From Spirochaetaceae bacterium (GTDB lineage Bacteria > Spirochaetota > Spirochaetia > DSM-27196 > SLAA01), in the NCBI GenBank assembly GCA_003564775.1, contig PXEI01000172.1, forward strand, positions 1 to 6,433: a DNA stretch of 6,433 nt. Direction: 5' to 3'. Shown piece by piece: positions 6,312 to 6,433 of the stretch; the first letter of the stretch is position 1, and every line of letters begins with the position of its first letter. The notes beneath the pieces were generated by a model. It did no database searches, was not told the DNA's origin, and worked only from the letters and a program-made list of their open reading frames with translations. Made by a program: the position numbers and the translations under genes.

Positions 6312-6328
6312 GTGGCGATCGAGTAGGA

Positions 6329-6348
6329 GATCCCCCCGAAGGGGGATC
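6329..6348 (-). ncRNA. Group II intron domain VI hairpin
   Basis: The minus strand has an 8-bp stem GATCCCCC / GGGGGATC with a TTCG tetraloop, 11 nt downstream of domain V. The downstream stretch TCCTACTCGAT would contain the branch-point adenosine and end the intron. Without the neighbouring domain V this would look like a terminator stem, but there is no T-run. Confidence 0.7.
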
Positions 6349-6359
6349 GTCCTCTCACA

Positions 6360-6389
6360 GAACCGTGCGTACGGGTCCGTACACGGCTC
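6360..6389 (-). ncRNA. Group II intron domain V (catalytic hairpin)
   Basis: On the minus strand GAGCCGTG pairs with CACGGTTC (8 bp, including one G-U), then a two-base CG bulge on the 3' side, a 4-bp distal stem TACG/CGTA and a GACC loop. The AGC triad near the 5' end and the CG bulge are the catalytic elements of domain V. The total of 30 nt is shorter than the usual 34 because the distal stem is short, and the loop is not a GNRA tetraloop. Confidence 0.85.
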
Positions 6390-6390
6390 C

Positions 6391-6433
6391 TCACAGAAGT
6401 GATGGATAGGCTTTGAGGTCTCGCCAGTGGGGG
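6391..6433 (-). CDS. C-terminal end of probable group II intron reverse transcriptase/maturase (partial)
   Basis: The minus-strand frame reads PHWRDLKAYPSLL and stops at TGA (6391-6393), one base before domain V. A short tail of this kind directly upstream of domain V is where intron-encoded reverse transcriptases end. Only 13 codons are in the window, so the assignment rests on position more than on sequence. Confidence 0.5.
   Translation of the reverse strand, partial: PHWRDLKAYPSLL

Larger units (their letters stand above)
5790..6326 (+). pseudogene. WYL-domain transcriptional regulator, C-terminal fragment
   Basis: From about 5790 the plus strand encodes AYHGNWYLLAHNEEKD, the Trp-Tyr-Leu core of a WYL domain, then MATFALSRFREVE and EFDARAYAREAFGI. 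It is followed by the WCX C-terminal extension, with RVRLLFEPKLAVYLMERDWH and later LKSLKDRIEEKLR-type sequence (actual order: APKSLKDRIEEKLRDGL). In complete YafY-type regulators an N-terminal winged helix-turn-helix and the first half of the WYL domain precede this. Here they are replaced by the antisense of the transposase gene. The reading frame continues upstream to 4914, but that part is a shadow. After about 6225 the frame reads through an attC-like hairpin and stops at TAG (6324-6326) inside the group II intron end, so the natural stop may also be lost. WYL proteins sense ligands and regulate defence or stress genes. This fragment cannot bind DNA. Confidence 0.8.
6318..6433 (-). mobile_element. 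Group II intron, 3' end only (continues beyond the right edge)
   Basis: Read on the minus strand, the order is end of an intron-encoded protein, domain V, domain VI, then the end CTACTCGAT at 6318, which has the AY terminus typical of group II introns. The 3' exon would begin at 6317 and run leftward through the 6284-6311 hairpin. The intron is therefore oriented opposite to the WYL fragment. The 5' half, the RNA domains I-III and most of the open reading frame lie outside the window, so its class and target site cannot be decided here. Confidence 0.8.

Noticed and set aside
4914..6326. A 470-codon plus-strand reading frame as a single protein
   Set aside because: Its first 290 or so codons are antisense to an evident IS91-family transposase and match nothing recognisable. 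Only the part from about 5790 is a WYL regulator.
6329..6348. Bidirectional intrinsic terminator
   Set aside because: It sits at the fixed position of domain VI after an unmistakable domain V and is not followed by a T-run.
1..6433. CRISPR array or defence system
   Set aside because: No regularly spaced direct repeats and no cas or known defence genes are present. The WYL fragment alone lacks its DNA-binding domain and any partner.

Overview
The window looks like bacterial DNA, most likely Gram-negative and possibly from an uncultured lineage. It joins two unlike halves. Positions 1 to about 4650 are AT-rich and carry a compact polysaccharide (O-antigen or exopolysaccharide type) gene block, all on the minus strand. 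Positions from about 4650 to the right edge are clearly GC-rich and consist of mobile-element and gene debris. I cannot name the organism. The glycan genes lack clear Shine-Dalgarno sequences and one starts with GTG, which fits several uncultured phyla and does not identify one.

Glycan block, in transcription order from right to left: the C-terminal 80 or so codons of a nucleotide-sugar epimerase (4413 to about 4656), an FkbM-like protein (3476-4411), a SAM-dependent methyltransferase with an N-terminal four-cysteine zinc site (2662-3465), a 612-residue two-domain glycosyltransferase joining a GT4-like domain to a GT11 alpha-1,2-fucosyltransferase domain (813-2651), and an NAD-dependent sugar epimerase/dehydratase (53-805). 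Gaps of 1 to 10 bp indicate one operon that makes, transfers and probably methylates sugars. Both outer epimerase genes are broken. The left one loses its C-terminus to a 105-bp inverted-repeat element (11-115). The right one loses its N-terminus at the AT/GC boundary.

GC-rich half: the 3' end of an IS91-family (HUH, two-tyrosine) element, with its transposase on the minus strand (4860 to about 5790), a perfect 54-bp palindrome downstream of the transposase (4757-4810), and a possible outward promoter pointing into the glycan block. The transposase lacks its N-terminus because it is joined at about 5790 to the C-terminal part of a WYL-domain regulator read on the plus strand (about 5790-6326). 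After the regulator come an attC-like stem-loop (6243-6280), a 12-bp perfect hairpin (6284-6311), and the 3' end of a group II intron on the minus strand (6318 to the right edge). The intron end has domains VI and V and the last 13 codons of a probable intron-encoded reverse transcriptase.

Overall this is a sugar-modification operon whose upstream end was replaced by a mosaic of mobile DNA. I see no complete new defence or metabolic system. The most interesting signals are the structured DNA elements and the junctions between modules. Some junctions could be assembly chimeras and need checking with reads.
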